In this document: in pieces, positions 54,231-62,417 of the stretch
How positions within the stretch are numbered: position 1 is the first letter of the stretch
How the letters are laid out: every line of letters begins with the position of its first letter
Source: an uncultured Porphyromonas sp.
GTDB lineage: Bacteria > Bacteroidota > Bacteroidia > Bacteroidales > Porphyromonadaceae
Reading direction: 5' to 3'
Length of the DNA: 64,000 bases
Assembly (NCBI RefSeq): GCF_938039215.1
Contig: NZ_CALHVI010000004.1
Span: 1-64,000 of the forward strand
Position numbers and translations under genes: made by a program
Notes under the pieces: model-generated
Databases searched by the model: none
Told to the model about the DNA's origin: nothing
The model's input: the letters and a program-made list of their open reading frames with translations, nothing else

Positions 54231-55123
54231 GCTGTGGTGATACTTCTTAGTTCGTCGGTGAGGCGATCAAGGAGGAGGTCAATCTCGGAGAGAGGGACGG
54301 TGTGCTTGGCCTTGTAGTGCTTCTCTCCCGAACTACTGGCATAGAAGACTCGGAGCTCCGCTTGTCTATCGGTGATGTGACAGATACAGCCTAGAGGAAG
54401 GGCACAGCCACCACCTAGTCGCTTCAGTAGGCTCCGCTCGATCGTCACCTCTCGCTCAGTCTTGGCATCATGGATGCTCTCTAGGAGGCTGTATAGCTCT
54501 GTGTCATCCTGGCGGGTTTGTACAGCGATGGCTGCTTGCCCTGGAGCAGGGACGATGACTGCCTCCTCGATGGGGTAGCGCTCGAGCTCATTCATCCCTA
54601 GGCGGGAGAGACCAGCTTCGGCAAGGAGTGTGGCATCGAAGAGCCCAGAGTGTACCTTCCCGATGCGTGTCTCCACATTGCCTCGGATGGGCTCGGTACG
54701 TAGGTGTGGATAGTGAAGGGCTATCTGGTAGGCTCTACGCTTACTCGAGGTACCTACGACAGCCCCTTCGGGTAGAGACTCTAGGGGGCAGGGGCCGATG
54801 AGGGTGTCATGGGTGACTGCTCGAGGGAGGTAAGCAGCGAGGCATGTGCCTTCGGCTGGATCTACAGGGAGGTCCTTGAGGCTATGCACTGCTAGGTCGA
54901 TCTCACCTCGACGGAGAGAGGCCTCTAGCTCCCCAGTGAAGAGCCCCTTGTCTCCAGAAGCATCTAGAGCGAGGTGCTGGAGCTTATCCCCCTTGGTCTT
55001 GATGATCTTGATCTCGATCTGGAGGTCGGGGTGGGTACTAAGTAGAGCGTCTCGTACGAGCTCGCTTTGGCGTAGGGCTAGTTGGCTTCCTCGAGAGCCT
55101 AAGATGAGCGTCCTATGCGTCAT
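54227..55123 (-). CDS. hemC: Hydroxymethylbilane synthase (porphobilinogen deaminase)
   Basis: 298 aa. It polymerises four porphobilinogens. The dipyrromethane cofactor attaches at Cys240 (LGGGCALPLG). N-terminal GSRGSQLALRQ and HSLKDLP (catalytic Asp) are conserved. The start at 55123 (MTHRTLILGSRG) is chosen; the open frame upstream is out of family. Overlaps hemA by 11 bp and cobA-hemD by 4 bp. Confidence 0.95.
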   Translation of the reverse strand: MTHRTLILGSRGSQLALRQSELVRDALLSTHPDLQIEIKIIKTKGDKLQHLALDASGDKGLFTGELEASLRRGEIDLAVHSLKDLPVDPAEGTCLAAYLPRAVTHDTLIGPCPLESLPEGAVVGTSSKRRAYQIALHYPHLRTEPIRGNVETRIGKVHSGLFDATLLAEAGLSRLGMNELERYPIEEAVIVPAPGQAAIAVQTRQDDTELYSLLESIHDAKTEREVTIERSLLKRLGGGCALPLGCICHITDRQAELRVFYASSSGEKHYKAKHTVPLSEIDLLLDRLTDELRSITTA

Positions 55124-56384
55124 GCTGAGGTAGTTTGCTTTGGATATGAGAGAATAGCTGTAGGGTAGCTTCTGAGTAGATCTTGAGCCCCGTCTCTTCG
55201 CTGAGCTCACGCAGAGCAGAGACGATGGCTGTGGTATAGGTCGTGCGCAGGTGCTCATCCCATCGGGAGACGAGCTCTCGCTCGCCTTCGGTCAGCTCGT
55301 GGGGTAGGTTAGCGAGCTCCTTCTGGAGAAGCTGGTGAGAGACCTGTTGGACTAGCCCGATCACTTCACGAACCTCGGCAGCGTCGCACCAAGCGATGAA
55401 GTCTTGAGTCATCGTCTGGAGGTAGCTCTGGATCTCTTCATCCTGATGAGCCTTCTCCCTAGAGAGGTACTGCTGGCCCCTGAGGTCATCGATGGTGTAG
55501 AGTCGGATGCTTGGTAGCTCTTCTAGAGATGGATCGACATTGCGGGGGACAGCCATGTCGAAGAAGTGCCTTGTCTCCAGAGGGGTATGAGGGACGACCT
55601 CCTCAGTGATGATGGGGGTGAGAGAGGAGGTAGCTACGAAGATGATGGTCGCTGATCGGAGAGCATCGGAGAGCCTATCCTCAGAGAAGACCTGAGCGAT
55701 GTGATGCTTCGTGGCAAAGAGCTCGGCACGTGAGCCTGTGCGATTGTAGATGCTGATCTCGGGGTGCTGAAGCTCCTGTAGGCGCTGAGCTATAGCTTCA
55801 GCCATCTGGCCTGCTCCGAGGATGAGCACTGGCTGCTGTAGAAAGTCTGAGGCGTTATGGTGGAGGTAGTCTACCGCTGCAGCACCTGCGGAGATGGGGG
55901 TAGCAGAGAGTAGATATTCGCTACGTACCTTCTTGGCTGTCTCGAAGGCTTTGTGACAGAGTCGGGAGAGGACTGAGGTGCTCTGACTATGGCTCGTAGC
56001 GAGGCGGAAGGCTTCCTTGAGTTGCCCCAGGATCTGTGTCTCACCTAGGACCATGGACTCGAGCCCACAGGCCAGACGAAAGAGGTGCTTGATCGCCTCC
56101 TGATGCTGACGTGTCTCGAAGATGGATTCATCACCGAGGTGGCGTACCTTCTTGAAGCGATAGAGGCTACGGATGAGTCGAGTCTCTTGCTCTGAGGTGA
56201 TGCGAGAGGGAGTTTCGTAGTAGATCTCTAGACGATTGCATGTAGACAGTACGAGCCCTCCGAGGAGCCCCTCTTCTCTCTTCCAGAGATCGATGAGTTG
56301 TACTGCCTCCTCTTCGCAGAGGGCGAATTGCTCTCGGCGGGATAGTGAAGCGGTCTTGTGGTTAATGCTAATGAGTCCGATCAT
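55113..56384 (-). CDS. hemA: Glutamyl-tRNA reductase
   Basis: First enzyme of the C5 route to 5-aminolevulinate. 423 aa. The catalytic Cys is Cys49 in LVLSTCNRLEIYYE; GESQILGQ-like LGETQILGQLKEAF and the NADPH motif ILGAGQMAEAIAQ are present, and a C-terminal dimerisation domain. It overlaps the upstream fusion gene by 17 bp. hemL and hemB were not seen in this window, although they would be needed for the pathway. Confidence 0.95.
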   Translation of the reverse strand: MIGLISINHKTASLSRREQFALCEEEAVQLIDLWKREEGLLGGLVLSTCNRLEIYYETPSRITSEQETRLIRSLYRFKKVRHLGDESIFETRQHQEAIKHLFRLACGLESMVLGETQILGQLKEAFRLATSHSQSTSVLSRLCHKAFETAKKVRSEYLLSATPISAGAAAVDYLHHNASDFLQQPVLILGAGQMAEAIAQRLQELQHPEISIYNRTGSRAELFATKHHIAQVFSEDRLSDALRSATIIFVATSSLTPIITEEVVPHTPLETRHFFDMAVPRNVDPSLEELPSIRLYTIDDLRGQQYLSREKAHQDEEIQSYLQTMTQDFIAWCDAAEVREVIGLVQQVSHQLLQKELANLPHELTEGERELVSRWDEHLRTTYTTAIVSALRELSEETGLKIYSEATLQLFSHIQSKLPQHDA

Positions 56385-58440
56385 GGATCGTATCTTGCAG
56401 TAGTGATTCTTTCTTTTCGGTGTAGGCTTTGCGAAGGCGATCTTTTGCCTCGCCCTCTGGAGCCTCGAGCATGGCGACTCTTAGTGCGGCCAGTTCTTCT
56501 AGATGAGCTCCGATGCCTGCTGGTAAATCTTTGACCCAAGCCTCCTTCAGGCTCTGGGTGATCTCGGGTAAGCGGTAATCGCTGTGGACAGAGAATGTGA
56601 TCCCCTCTCGGTGTGCAGTAGCTCCGAATTGAATATTTCCCCTCTGTGCATCACTGAGCACAGAGAAGAGGTACCCTCCCGAGGCTAGTCGGTCGGCGAT
56701 CAGTCGCTCCTCTTCGGGATCACCTATCCCTAGGATGATGATTCGGGCAGGAGATAGATCTTCTTCCCCCGTATATCGCTGACGTATCCAGCGAAAAACT
56801 CCCTTACCATCGTAAGCCTCTAGCTCGGGACAAAGGGTGGGGGAGAGTATAGTGAAGGGGATGTGTCGGTCGATGAGCCCCTGAGCCTTGCGCCAGACAC
56901 CTTGTCCCCCTCCGATGAATAGGACGGGGAGCTCTTCTGCTGCGAGGAAGAGGGGGAGGTGATAGTGCTTCACTCCTTGAGCGGAGCTCGCAGGGCGATG
57001 CTGCGATAGCTTTGTCGTACGTAGAGCCCAAGGCTGGGGAATGTGTGCCGAGGCTAGTAGCTCTCTATCCTGCCACAGCTCTAGTGCAGGGCGGTCAGCT
57101 AGGAGTTTCCCCTTGGAGAGGAGGAGTACACGGTCTGCGAACTGATACCCTAGATCCATGTCGTGCGTGGAGACGATGACCGTCTTCCCCCGCTCGTGGA
57201 GACGCTCAAGGAGCTCCAGTACACGCTCCGTATAGAGTGCATCAAGTGCTGCTGTCGGTTCGTCGAGGATGATGATCTCGGGATCTGTAGCAAGGACAGC
57301 GGCTAGAGCCACCCATTTCTTCTGCCCTTCGCTGAGCTCATGGGGAGCTTTATGACGCAGGTCAAGGAGCTGGTATTCGGTGAGGAGCTCCTCAAGGCGC
57401 AGGTGGAGCGCTTCTCCCTCCAATCCCATGTTCTTCAGTCCGAAGGAGAGTTCATCTTCGACGGAAGGAGTGAAGAGCTGATAGTTGGAGTTCTGTAGGA
57501 CAAGAGCGACTCGACGGCGTAGGGCTACTCGCTCCTGTGGCGTGATGATCTCCCCGTGAAGATAGAGCTCTCCTCTCCAGCTCTGCTGAAGACCAGAGAG
57601 CAGGAGGAAGAGGGTGGATTTCCCAGCCCCATTGTGCCCGATCAGAGCTATGCGCTCTCCTCTATGGATAGAGAGGGAGAGGGAGTGTAGCGCTTCGTAT
57701 CCATCTTCGTAGACGAACGAGATCCCTTCAAGGCGAAGCACGGGGGACTCGCCTTGAGTAGCTTCCTCTTCCTTGGACTGCAGGAGAGGCTCATCCTCAT
57801 AGCCACGAGAGACCAGCCCTAGATAGAGCTTGTCTGACTCTACTTGGCTAAGGACGAAGGTGCGTGAGAGAAGCATCCCAAAGTGCTGTATGCGTCGCCG
57901 TATGCTTCCTTGGTAGCCCAGACGACTGGTCTGTGCTAAGCGAATTTGTCCCGCTGTCTCCTCGAGGACGAAGATATAGCGGTAGGTCAGTTCGACTAGA
58001 TCAATGAAGAGCTTGGGGATGCCCAGACTGCGCAGTACCACATAGAGGCGGTGCAGGGGAAGGAGCTGGAGTAGAAGGATCATCGACCCCACGGAGGCTA
58101 AGCATCTAAGCCAAGTCTTGATCGCTACACGAAGCCCGTCGTAGGTGAAGCCCCATCCTCCTAGATCAAGAAGGAGCGAGGTGGGCTCACCTCGACCAAC
58201 TGCAAGAGGTAGGATCGAGAGTGAGATGAAACCTGCGAGGATTAGGATCCGGCGCACTAAGCCGCTCCGTCGCTCCCCATAGAAGCGAAAGGCAAGCCCA
58301 TAAATGAGGATGGCGAAGGCTAGAAGTAGGAGCGTGTGCTGAAGTGCTAAGGCTACACCAAGGGCAAGGAGACAAAGGACAAAGTATGCCTGCTCTCTAC
58401 GTAGGCTAGGCCGTAGCGAACAACTCTGTGTATGCGACAT
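56368..58440 (-). CDS. Fusion: CbiQ permease, CbiO ATPase and precorrin-2 dehydrogenase
   Basis: 690 aa with three modules. Residues 1 to about 215 are a cobalt-ECF transmembrane CbiQ unit with several helices and the coupling motif GLVSRGYED (208-216). Residues about 233-460 are an ABC ATPase (CbiO): Walker A GHNGAGKST (268-276), signature LSEGQKK (369-375), Walker B EIIILDEP (388-395), His426. From about 495 a CysG/Met8-type precorrin-2 dehydrogenase follows with the NAD loop GGGQGVWRK (510-518) and a catalytic Asp candidate at 597. So metal import and sirohydrochlorin formation lie on one chain. The reading frame is unbroken, and the ATG overlaps the cbiMN stop (TAATG). Confidence 0.9.
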   Translation of the reverse strand: MSHTQSCSLRPSLRREQAYFVLCLLALGVALALQHTLLLLAFAILIYGLAFRFYGERRSGLVRRILILAGFISLSILPLAVGRGEPTSLLLDLGGWGFTYDGLRVAIKTWLRCLASVGSMILLLQLLPLHRLYVVLRSLGIPKLFIDLVELTYRYIFVLEETAGQIRLAQTSRLGYQGSIRRRIQHFGMLLSRTFVLSQVESDKLYLGLVSRGYEDEPLLQSKEEEATQGESPVLRLEGISFVYEDGYEALHSLSLSIHRGERIALIGHNGAGKSTLFLLLSGLQQSWRGELYLHGEIITPQERVALRRRVALVLQNSNYQLFTPSVEDELSFGLKNMGLEGEALHLRLEELLTEYQLLDLRHKAPHELSEGQKKWVALAAVLATDPEIIILDEPTAALDALYTERVLELLERLHERGKTVIVSTHDMDLGYQFADRVLLLSKGKLLADRPALELWQDRELLASAHIPQPWALRTTKLSQHRPASSAQGVKHYHLPLFLAAEELPVLFIGGGQGVWRKAQGLIDRHIPFTILSPTLCPELEAYDGKGVFRWIRQRYTGEEDLSPARIIILGIGDPEEERLIADRLASGGYLFSVLSDAQRGNIQFGATAHREGITFSVHSDYRLPEITQSLKEAWVKDLPAGIGAHLEELAALRVAMLEAPEGEAKDRLRKAYTEKKESLLQDTIHDRTH

Positions 58441-59480
58441 TAGATGTGCTCTTCTTGCTCCTTCTTGAGGCGCTTCTTATAGACCAGCTGATAGTAGCCC
58501 CAGGCGAAGAGGGCGATGCCGATGGCTACCTGTAGAGCGAAGAGGAGGGGTTCGCCTAATTCCGAGGGCTCGAAGCTCTCCCAGAAGGGCGTTGGGCTGA
58601 AGCCTGGGGTAAGGTGACCGATCATGTCCCCTGCCTGATCATCGGTACCTGTACCTATATCGAAGATCCCTGCTAGGATGGGCAGGGCAAGGCAGATAGC
58701 TCCGAGGATGCTGAGGAGGATGACCTGAGGGCGAAGGCTCTTCTTCGTCTGGCGCTCTTCCTTAGCTCCACCCGTATAGATGGAGGCATTGACCTGACTC
58801 TTGTCAAGTAGACCGATGACTACGACGGTTAGTATCCCCTCGATGATCGAGAGAGGGATCTGTGTGATGGCGAAGATCCCGAGGAACTTCCATGCTGCTC
58901 CCATCACTCCCGACACAGCGTCTGGATAGACGATAGCAAGCTGGAAGGAGGTCACGATGTAGGTAGCCATGGAGCCACAGAAGGTAGCGACGAAGATCGC
59001 CACGTTTCTATGGAGTCTCAGCCCCATGAGGAGGCGGTAGAATGCATAGGCTACGAAAGGACCTGCTATAGATAGTGAGAAGATATTCGCCCCTAGGGTG
59101 CTGATCCCTCCATGGGCTAGGAGAAGTGCCTGGAAGAGCAGGACGATCGTCCCGACGAGGGGCATAGCCATCGGGCCGATAGCAAGTGTCCCTAGCGTCG
59201 TACCCGTCAGGTGCGAGCTACTCCCTGCTACCGAAGGCATCTTCAGAGCGGAGAGGATGAAGGTATAAGCTGCTGAGAGAGCGAAGGTGCTCTTCATGCG
59301 AGGAGAAGCCTTCACCATACGAGCCACAAAGCGGTAGCTAAGCACGACGAAGGGTAGGGCTATGAGGTACCAGATGATGCACCACTTCATAGGAATAAAA
59401 CCCTCCATGATGTGCATGGCTCCAGCAGGCTCTAGACCAAGGGCGAGAGCGAGGAGGAGTAGATAGAGACGCTTATTCAT
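58440..59480 (-). CDS. cbiMN: Fused CbiM-CbiN cobalt-ECF substrate-binding subunit
   Basis: 346 aa. A signal peptide ends at PAGA/, so the mature protein would start MHIMEGFIP (22-30), the Met-His N-terminus that in this family coordinates the metal. Six to seven transmembrane helices follow (CbiM part to about 235, with SSHLTGTTLG, GHLx-type pore residues), then a linker and a C-terminal CbiN-like region (about 250-335) with two transmembrane helices and an acidic periplasmic loop. With CbiQ and CbiO it forms a cobalt (or nickel) importer. The cobalt assignment comes from the neighbours. Confidence 0.9.
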   Translation of the reverse strand: MNKRLYLLLLALALGLEPAGAMHIMEGFIPMKWCIIWYLIALPFVVLSYRFVARMVKASPRMKSTFALSAAYTFILSALKMPSVAGSSSHLTGTTLGTLAIGPMAMPLVGTIVLLFQALLLAHGGISTLGANIFSLSIAGPFVAYAFYRLLMGLRLHRNVAIFVATFCGSMATYIVTSFQLAIVYPDAVSGVMGAAWKFLGIFAITQIPLSIIEGILTVVVIGLLDKSQVNASIYTGGAKEERQTKKSLRPQVILLSILGAICLALPILAGIFDIGTGTDDQAGDMIGHLTPGFSPTPFWESFEPSELGEPLLFALQVAIGIALFAWGYYQLVYKKRLKKEQEEHI

Positions 59481-59532
59481 AGTTAGGGGGGAGTTGGATA
59501 TACGGATATACTTACTTCTCGTTCTTGTCTGG

Positions 59533-60426
59533 TTACTGCTCCCGCTCAGCTGCCATCAGATGGTCTAGCCAGATCTGGCGAAGTGGAGCAAAGTCTGCTA
59601 GTCCATGGAGGTGGCAGTGTTCGTCGTCAATGCGGTAGCCCAAGGCACGGAAGCGCACCTTCCAGCTTTGTTCTTCGAGTGGAGCATTTTCCTCTTCTTC
59701 GCCTGCCATATCATTGAGTGCATGATCTCCAGCTACAGACATCAGAGGAAGGAGGTTGATCGTCGTGCCCTCGGGGCACACTTCACGGAGTTGCTCTGCG
59801 ACATCCTCGAAGAGCATATCCTCGAAGTCCACTGTCCCGATGAGGATACGTGGGTTGCGCTTCTGGAGATAGTCATGGAGGCGACGATAGCGACCATTAG
59901 CTTCGGGGTGCTTGTCGGTGTTGTTGCCATGCCCCATGAGTACGAGGGCTTCCCCACGCTCAAGACGCTCTCTGAAGAGCGAATAGAGGCAGTCTCCGAC
60001 ACGCTCTATATCGGCTTGGCTCCATAGAAGAGGTACCCCTATCGTGGTAGGAATCTGCGGGTAGAGTCGGTGGAACTGTGGAATATATCGGTCACCGATG
60101 AACGAGTATTCTAGCCCAGGGATGACGTGTAGAGACTGGATGCTGACTGCTCGATAGCCAGCAGCTCCGATCGCCTCGAGCCATTTGTCTGTGGTGTAGT
60201 ATTCTTCTCCTGTCTTCTCCTTCCATCGGCGAATGCAGAACTTGGAGGTGAAGGCCATATATATATCTCGGTCGGGGAAGTTCTCCGCAAAGGCTTGGCG
60301 TAGCGTAGCGAAGGTCTTATGTGGGCCTTCGTAGGTGCTTCCGAATGTGACTAAGATGAGGGCTTTATCGTGCCGCTTGGAGGCGCATACCTCAGCGACT
60401 AATGGGTTTTGGTTACTCTGTGCCAT
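59533..60426 (-). CDS. cbiK: Sirohydrochlorin cobaltochelatase, CbiK type
   Basis: Inserts cobalt into sirohydrochlorin in anaerobic corrinoid synthesis. 297 aa, no signal peptide. ALILVTFGSTYEG at the start, then VLMGHGNNTDKH and LPLMSVAGDHALNDMAG, which hold the metal-binding histidines of the family. It leads the operon. Its leader has a perfect 11-bp inverted repeat at the predicted start site. Confidence 0.93.
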   Translation of the reverse strand: MAQSNQNPLVAEVCASKRHDKALILVTFGSTYEGPHKTFATLRQAFAENFPDRDIYMAFTSKFCIRRWKEKTGEEYYTTDKWLEAIGAAGYRAVSIQSLHVIPGLEYSFIGDRYIPQFHRLYPQIPTTIGVPLLWSQADIERVGDCLYSLFRERLERGEALVLMGHGNNTDKHPEANGRYRRLHDYLQKRNPRILIGTVDFEDMLFEDVAEQLREVCPEGTTINLLPLMSVAGDHALNDMAGEEEENAPLEEQSWKVRFRALGYRIDDEHCHLHGLADFAPLRQIWLDHLMAAEREQ

Positions 60427-60449
60427 TACTTTAGTGCTGTATTTGTTTG

Positions 60450-60490
60450 CTCTAGAGAAGAGCGATTGTACTTAGCAGACTTCTCTAGAG
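60450..60490 (-). promoter_or_regulatory. Perfect inverted repeat at the cbiK transcription start
   Basis: CTCTAGAGAAG (60450-60460) and CTTCTCTAGAG (60480-60490) form an 11-bp stem with a 19-nt loop, at the very start of the predicted transcript. A rival stem, GCAGAC (60475-60480) with GTCTGC (60490-60495), overlaps its right arm. It could be an operator for a metal regulator or an RNA stem-loop. Confidence 0.5.
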
Positions 60491-60496
60491 TCTGCA

Positions 60497-60504
60497 CAAA
60501 GTTA
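60497..60504 (-). promoter_or_regulatory. -7 box of the cbiK operon promoter
   Basis: CAAAGTTA on plus, TAACTTTG on minus, matching TAnnTTTG, 70 bp before the ATG at 60426. A second candidate box on minus is at 60694-60701 (TATATTTG). Confidence 0.55.
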
Positions 60505-60623
60505 CTCATTATCCGATATATCCTAGAGGGGAAGGAAGTGCTTCGCTACATATCTCTATGCGGGTGAAGTCGAAGCTAGAGGCATGGTTACAGCTGGTAA
60601 GATAGTGCTGGGGCTATAAAACA

Positions 60624-60702
60624 AGAATTGACTGTCTCCCGACAGCCAATTCTCTTCGTTAACCTTAAATCTAATACCATGAAAAACACACTACAAATAT
60701 AG
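60624..60702 (+). other. Hairpin plus aborted leader resembling a Bacteroidota gene start
   Basis: A hairpin (AGAATTGACTGTC with GACAGCCAATTCT at 60641-60653) is followed by TTAACCTTAAATCTAATACC and an ATG at 60679. The ORF reads MKNTLQI and stops. The upstream text resembles the untranslated leader in front of many Bacteroidales SusC-like genes, but no gene follows: about 200 bp of AT-rich DNA leads to the C1 peptidase terminator. Relic or short leader peptide. Confidence 0.4.
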
Positions 60703-60846
60703 GTTAAATAATTTTAATCCGCCAAACATTTTTTGACAGTTTAGATATTTCTCTTTAGTAGACCTCTAGAGAAGCGAGGTAGAATGCGGAATCTTGGACT
60801 GATGAAGATGTCCTAACTAGCTGGTAATTGAAGGGGATATAAGCAC

Positions 60847-60880
60847 GAGAGGCAACCCGTAATGTTACGGATTGCCTCTC
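60847..60880 (-). terminator. Hairpin downstream of the C1 peptidase gene
   Basis: GAGAGGCAACCCGTAA pairs with TTACGGATTGCCTCTC (one mismatch), loop 2 nt, 34 bp past the stop. No T-tract is seen on minus. Confidence 0.65.
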
Positions 60881-60914
60881 GCTGAGTAGAGATAAGTGCT
60901 CTCGAGGGAGCTAC

Positions 60915-62126
60915 TTACTTATTCTTGATGCCAAGCTTCTTGGCGATGTCATCGGGGAGAGCCGTGCGATGAACGACGATGTTCATCGTCTTACCCTTGA
61001 CGAAGTTGTACGAAGCATACCAGATACCCTTGTAGGCACCAGCTTCACCCCAAGAGTTCTTTACCAAGAAGAACTTGCGACCGAGCTGGTTCTTGGCGAT
61101 CCCGTAGATGACCATACCGTGGTCGTCGGTGAGTTCGTAGTTGTCATAGCCCTTCTGGCGGTATTCCTGAGTAGGCTCGATCTCGGGGACGTTAGCTGAA
61201 TGGATGAGCTGAGTCATCAGGCGCTGCTTGTCTGAGTAGTTCAGACCGATCCAGCGAGCCTGGTCGGAGCCCTTCGTTTCGATCTCTTCGACATCAGCAA
61301 GGACGGCTATACCGTCACGGGTGAAGCCCTTTTCGCTCACGTCAGAGCCCCAAGCGATGGTGTAGCCCTTGTCGATAGCGTGCTCCATCGTACGCATGAG
61401 TTCGTCGATGGGGAGGTTGTAGGATTCAGCCCAGCGCCAGTTGTCTTCGATCTCGAGGGCGAACTTGCCGTAGAAGGGGTGGTGCGTGAAGGAAGTCAGC
61501 GATACATAGTCATCGGCGTTGAGGCCAAGTTCCTTAGCATAGCTCTGAGGGGTGTACTTCTTGCCGTTGAAGGTGAAGCTTTCAGGGAGCTTGCCGAGGT
61601 ACTGGTCGATGATCGACTCGTAAGCGGGATACCAAGCAGAGGAGAGCTTGCCGTTGGGGTTCTTGATGATAGCATCGAGGAAGGCCTTGAGTCCAGCCTC
61701 CATTTCTCCGTGCTGATTCTTCGTCGTGCCGTAGTTGAGCCCAGGGAGGATAGCCTGAGGTACTGCGCCGTAGTTCTTCAGTACGTAGAGTACATCATAG
61801 AAGGAGCCACCCTGTGCGAAGTTCAGCTTGCCATGCAGGCGGACATACTTACGACCCTTGTCTCTGTAGGAGTGGCTGACGACGAACATTTCCGAGAGGT
61901 CATACTCGCCCTTGCCGATGCGGAAGAGCTCATCTTCGAGGAAGCTCTGAGCGGAATAAGCCCAGCAAGTTCCCGAGTTTGCTTGGTTCTTGATCGAAGT
62001 GATGCGAGCATCCTTGACAGTCGTGAAGACATTGGGCTGAATGCTGTCCTTAGTCTCCTTTGGGGTCTGCGCAGACAGGGTCGTTGTGATCCCTGCCAGT
62101 GCCATGATAGCGATAAGTTTCTTCAT
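60915..62126 (-). CDS. Exported C1-family cysteine peptidase (PepC/bleomycin-hydrolase-like)
   Basis: 403 aa. A signal peptide (about 1-19, TLSA/Q) precedes a C1-type peptidase: oxyanion Gln48 and nucleophile Cys54 in NQANSGTCWAYS, the histidine in DDHGMVIYG and the asparagine in VKNSWGEAGAYKG. The overall pattern, without a propeptide, resembles bleomycin hydrolase/aminopeptidase C, which are normally cytosolic; this form would be outside the cytoplasm. The start at 62126 is chosen over an upstream frame that runs into the promoter. Fits an asaccharolytic-style peptide feeder. Confidence 0.9.
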   Translation of the reverse strand: MKKLIAIMALAGITTTLSAQTPKETKDSIQPNVFTTVKDARITSIKNQANSGTCWAYSAQSFLEDELFRIGKGEYDLSEMFVVSHSYRDKGRKYVRLHGKLNFAQGGSFYDVLYVLKNYGAVPQAILPGLNYGTTKNQHGEMEAGLKAFLDAIIKNPNGKLSSAWYPAYESIIDQYLGKLPESFTFNGKKYTPQSYAKELGLNADDYVSLTSFTHHPFYGKFALEIEDNWRWAESYNLPIDELMRTMEHAIDKGYTIAWGSDVSEKGFTRDGIAVLADVEEIETKGSDQARWIGLNYSDKQRLMTQLIHSANVPEIEPTQEYRQKGYDNYELTDDHGMVIYGIAKNQLGRKFFLVKNSWGEAGAYKGIWYASYNFVKGKTMNIVVHRTALPDDIAKKLGIKNK

Positions 62127-62203
62127 CTCTAGATGTGTACTTGATGATAATGAATCTGCTTCACGGAAGGCCGTGATCCCGTAGCCTAAGCTACAAAGCC
62201 TCC

Positions 62204-62211
62204 CAAAGATA
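62204..62211 (-). promoter_or_regulatory. -7 box of the C1 peptidase gene
   Basis: CAAAGATA on plus, TATCTTTG on minus, 77 bp before the ATG at 62126. Confidence 0.65.
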
Positions 62212-62299
62212 CGCATTTATTTACTTCGTCCTGACTGATCGGTTGGAGAGCCGAAATACAGCCCTATATAAATAGGTAGTCTGAGGGGGGTAAAAAACG

Positions 62300-62381
62300 A
62301 CCGATGGTAGATCGCTGAGAAAACCTACTGTGGGTCGCCTCGACGACCTACGGTAGGTCGTAAGGACGACCCACAGTAGGT
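62300..62381. repeat. Four-unit 23-bp palindrome array (family II, copy 2)
   Basis: Units ACCGATGGTAGAT (degenerate), ACCTACTGTGGGT, ACCTACGGTAGGT and ACCCACAGTAGGT are centred at 62306, 62329, 62352 and 62375, exactly 23 bp apart. Spacers tend to start and end in CG. The end reads TTTTTTCAGCCCC, as in copy 1 (CGTTTTTGCCCC). It lies between the metallophosphoesterase stop and the C1 peptidase promoter. Confidence 0.88.
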
Positions 62382-62417
62382 TTTTTCAGCCCCTTTCGTT
62401 TTCGCTCTGATTCGCCG

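Noticed and set aside
60427..60690. Cobalamin riboswitch upstream of cbiK
   Set aside because: The GGGAGAC within the hairpin at 60624-60653 partly matches a B12 box, but it lies at the wrong end, and the GCCACTG core and other aptamer blocks are absent on both strands.
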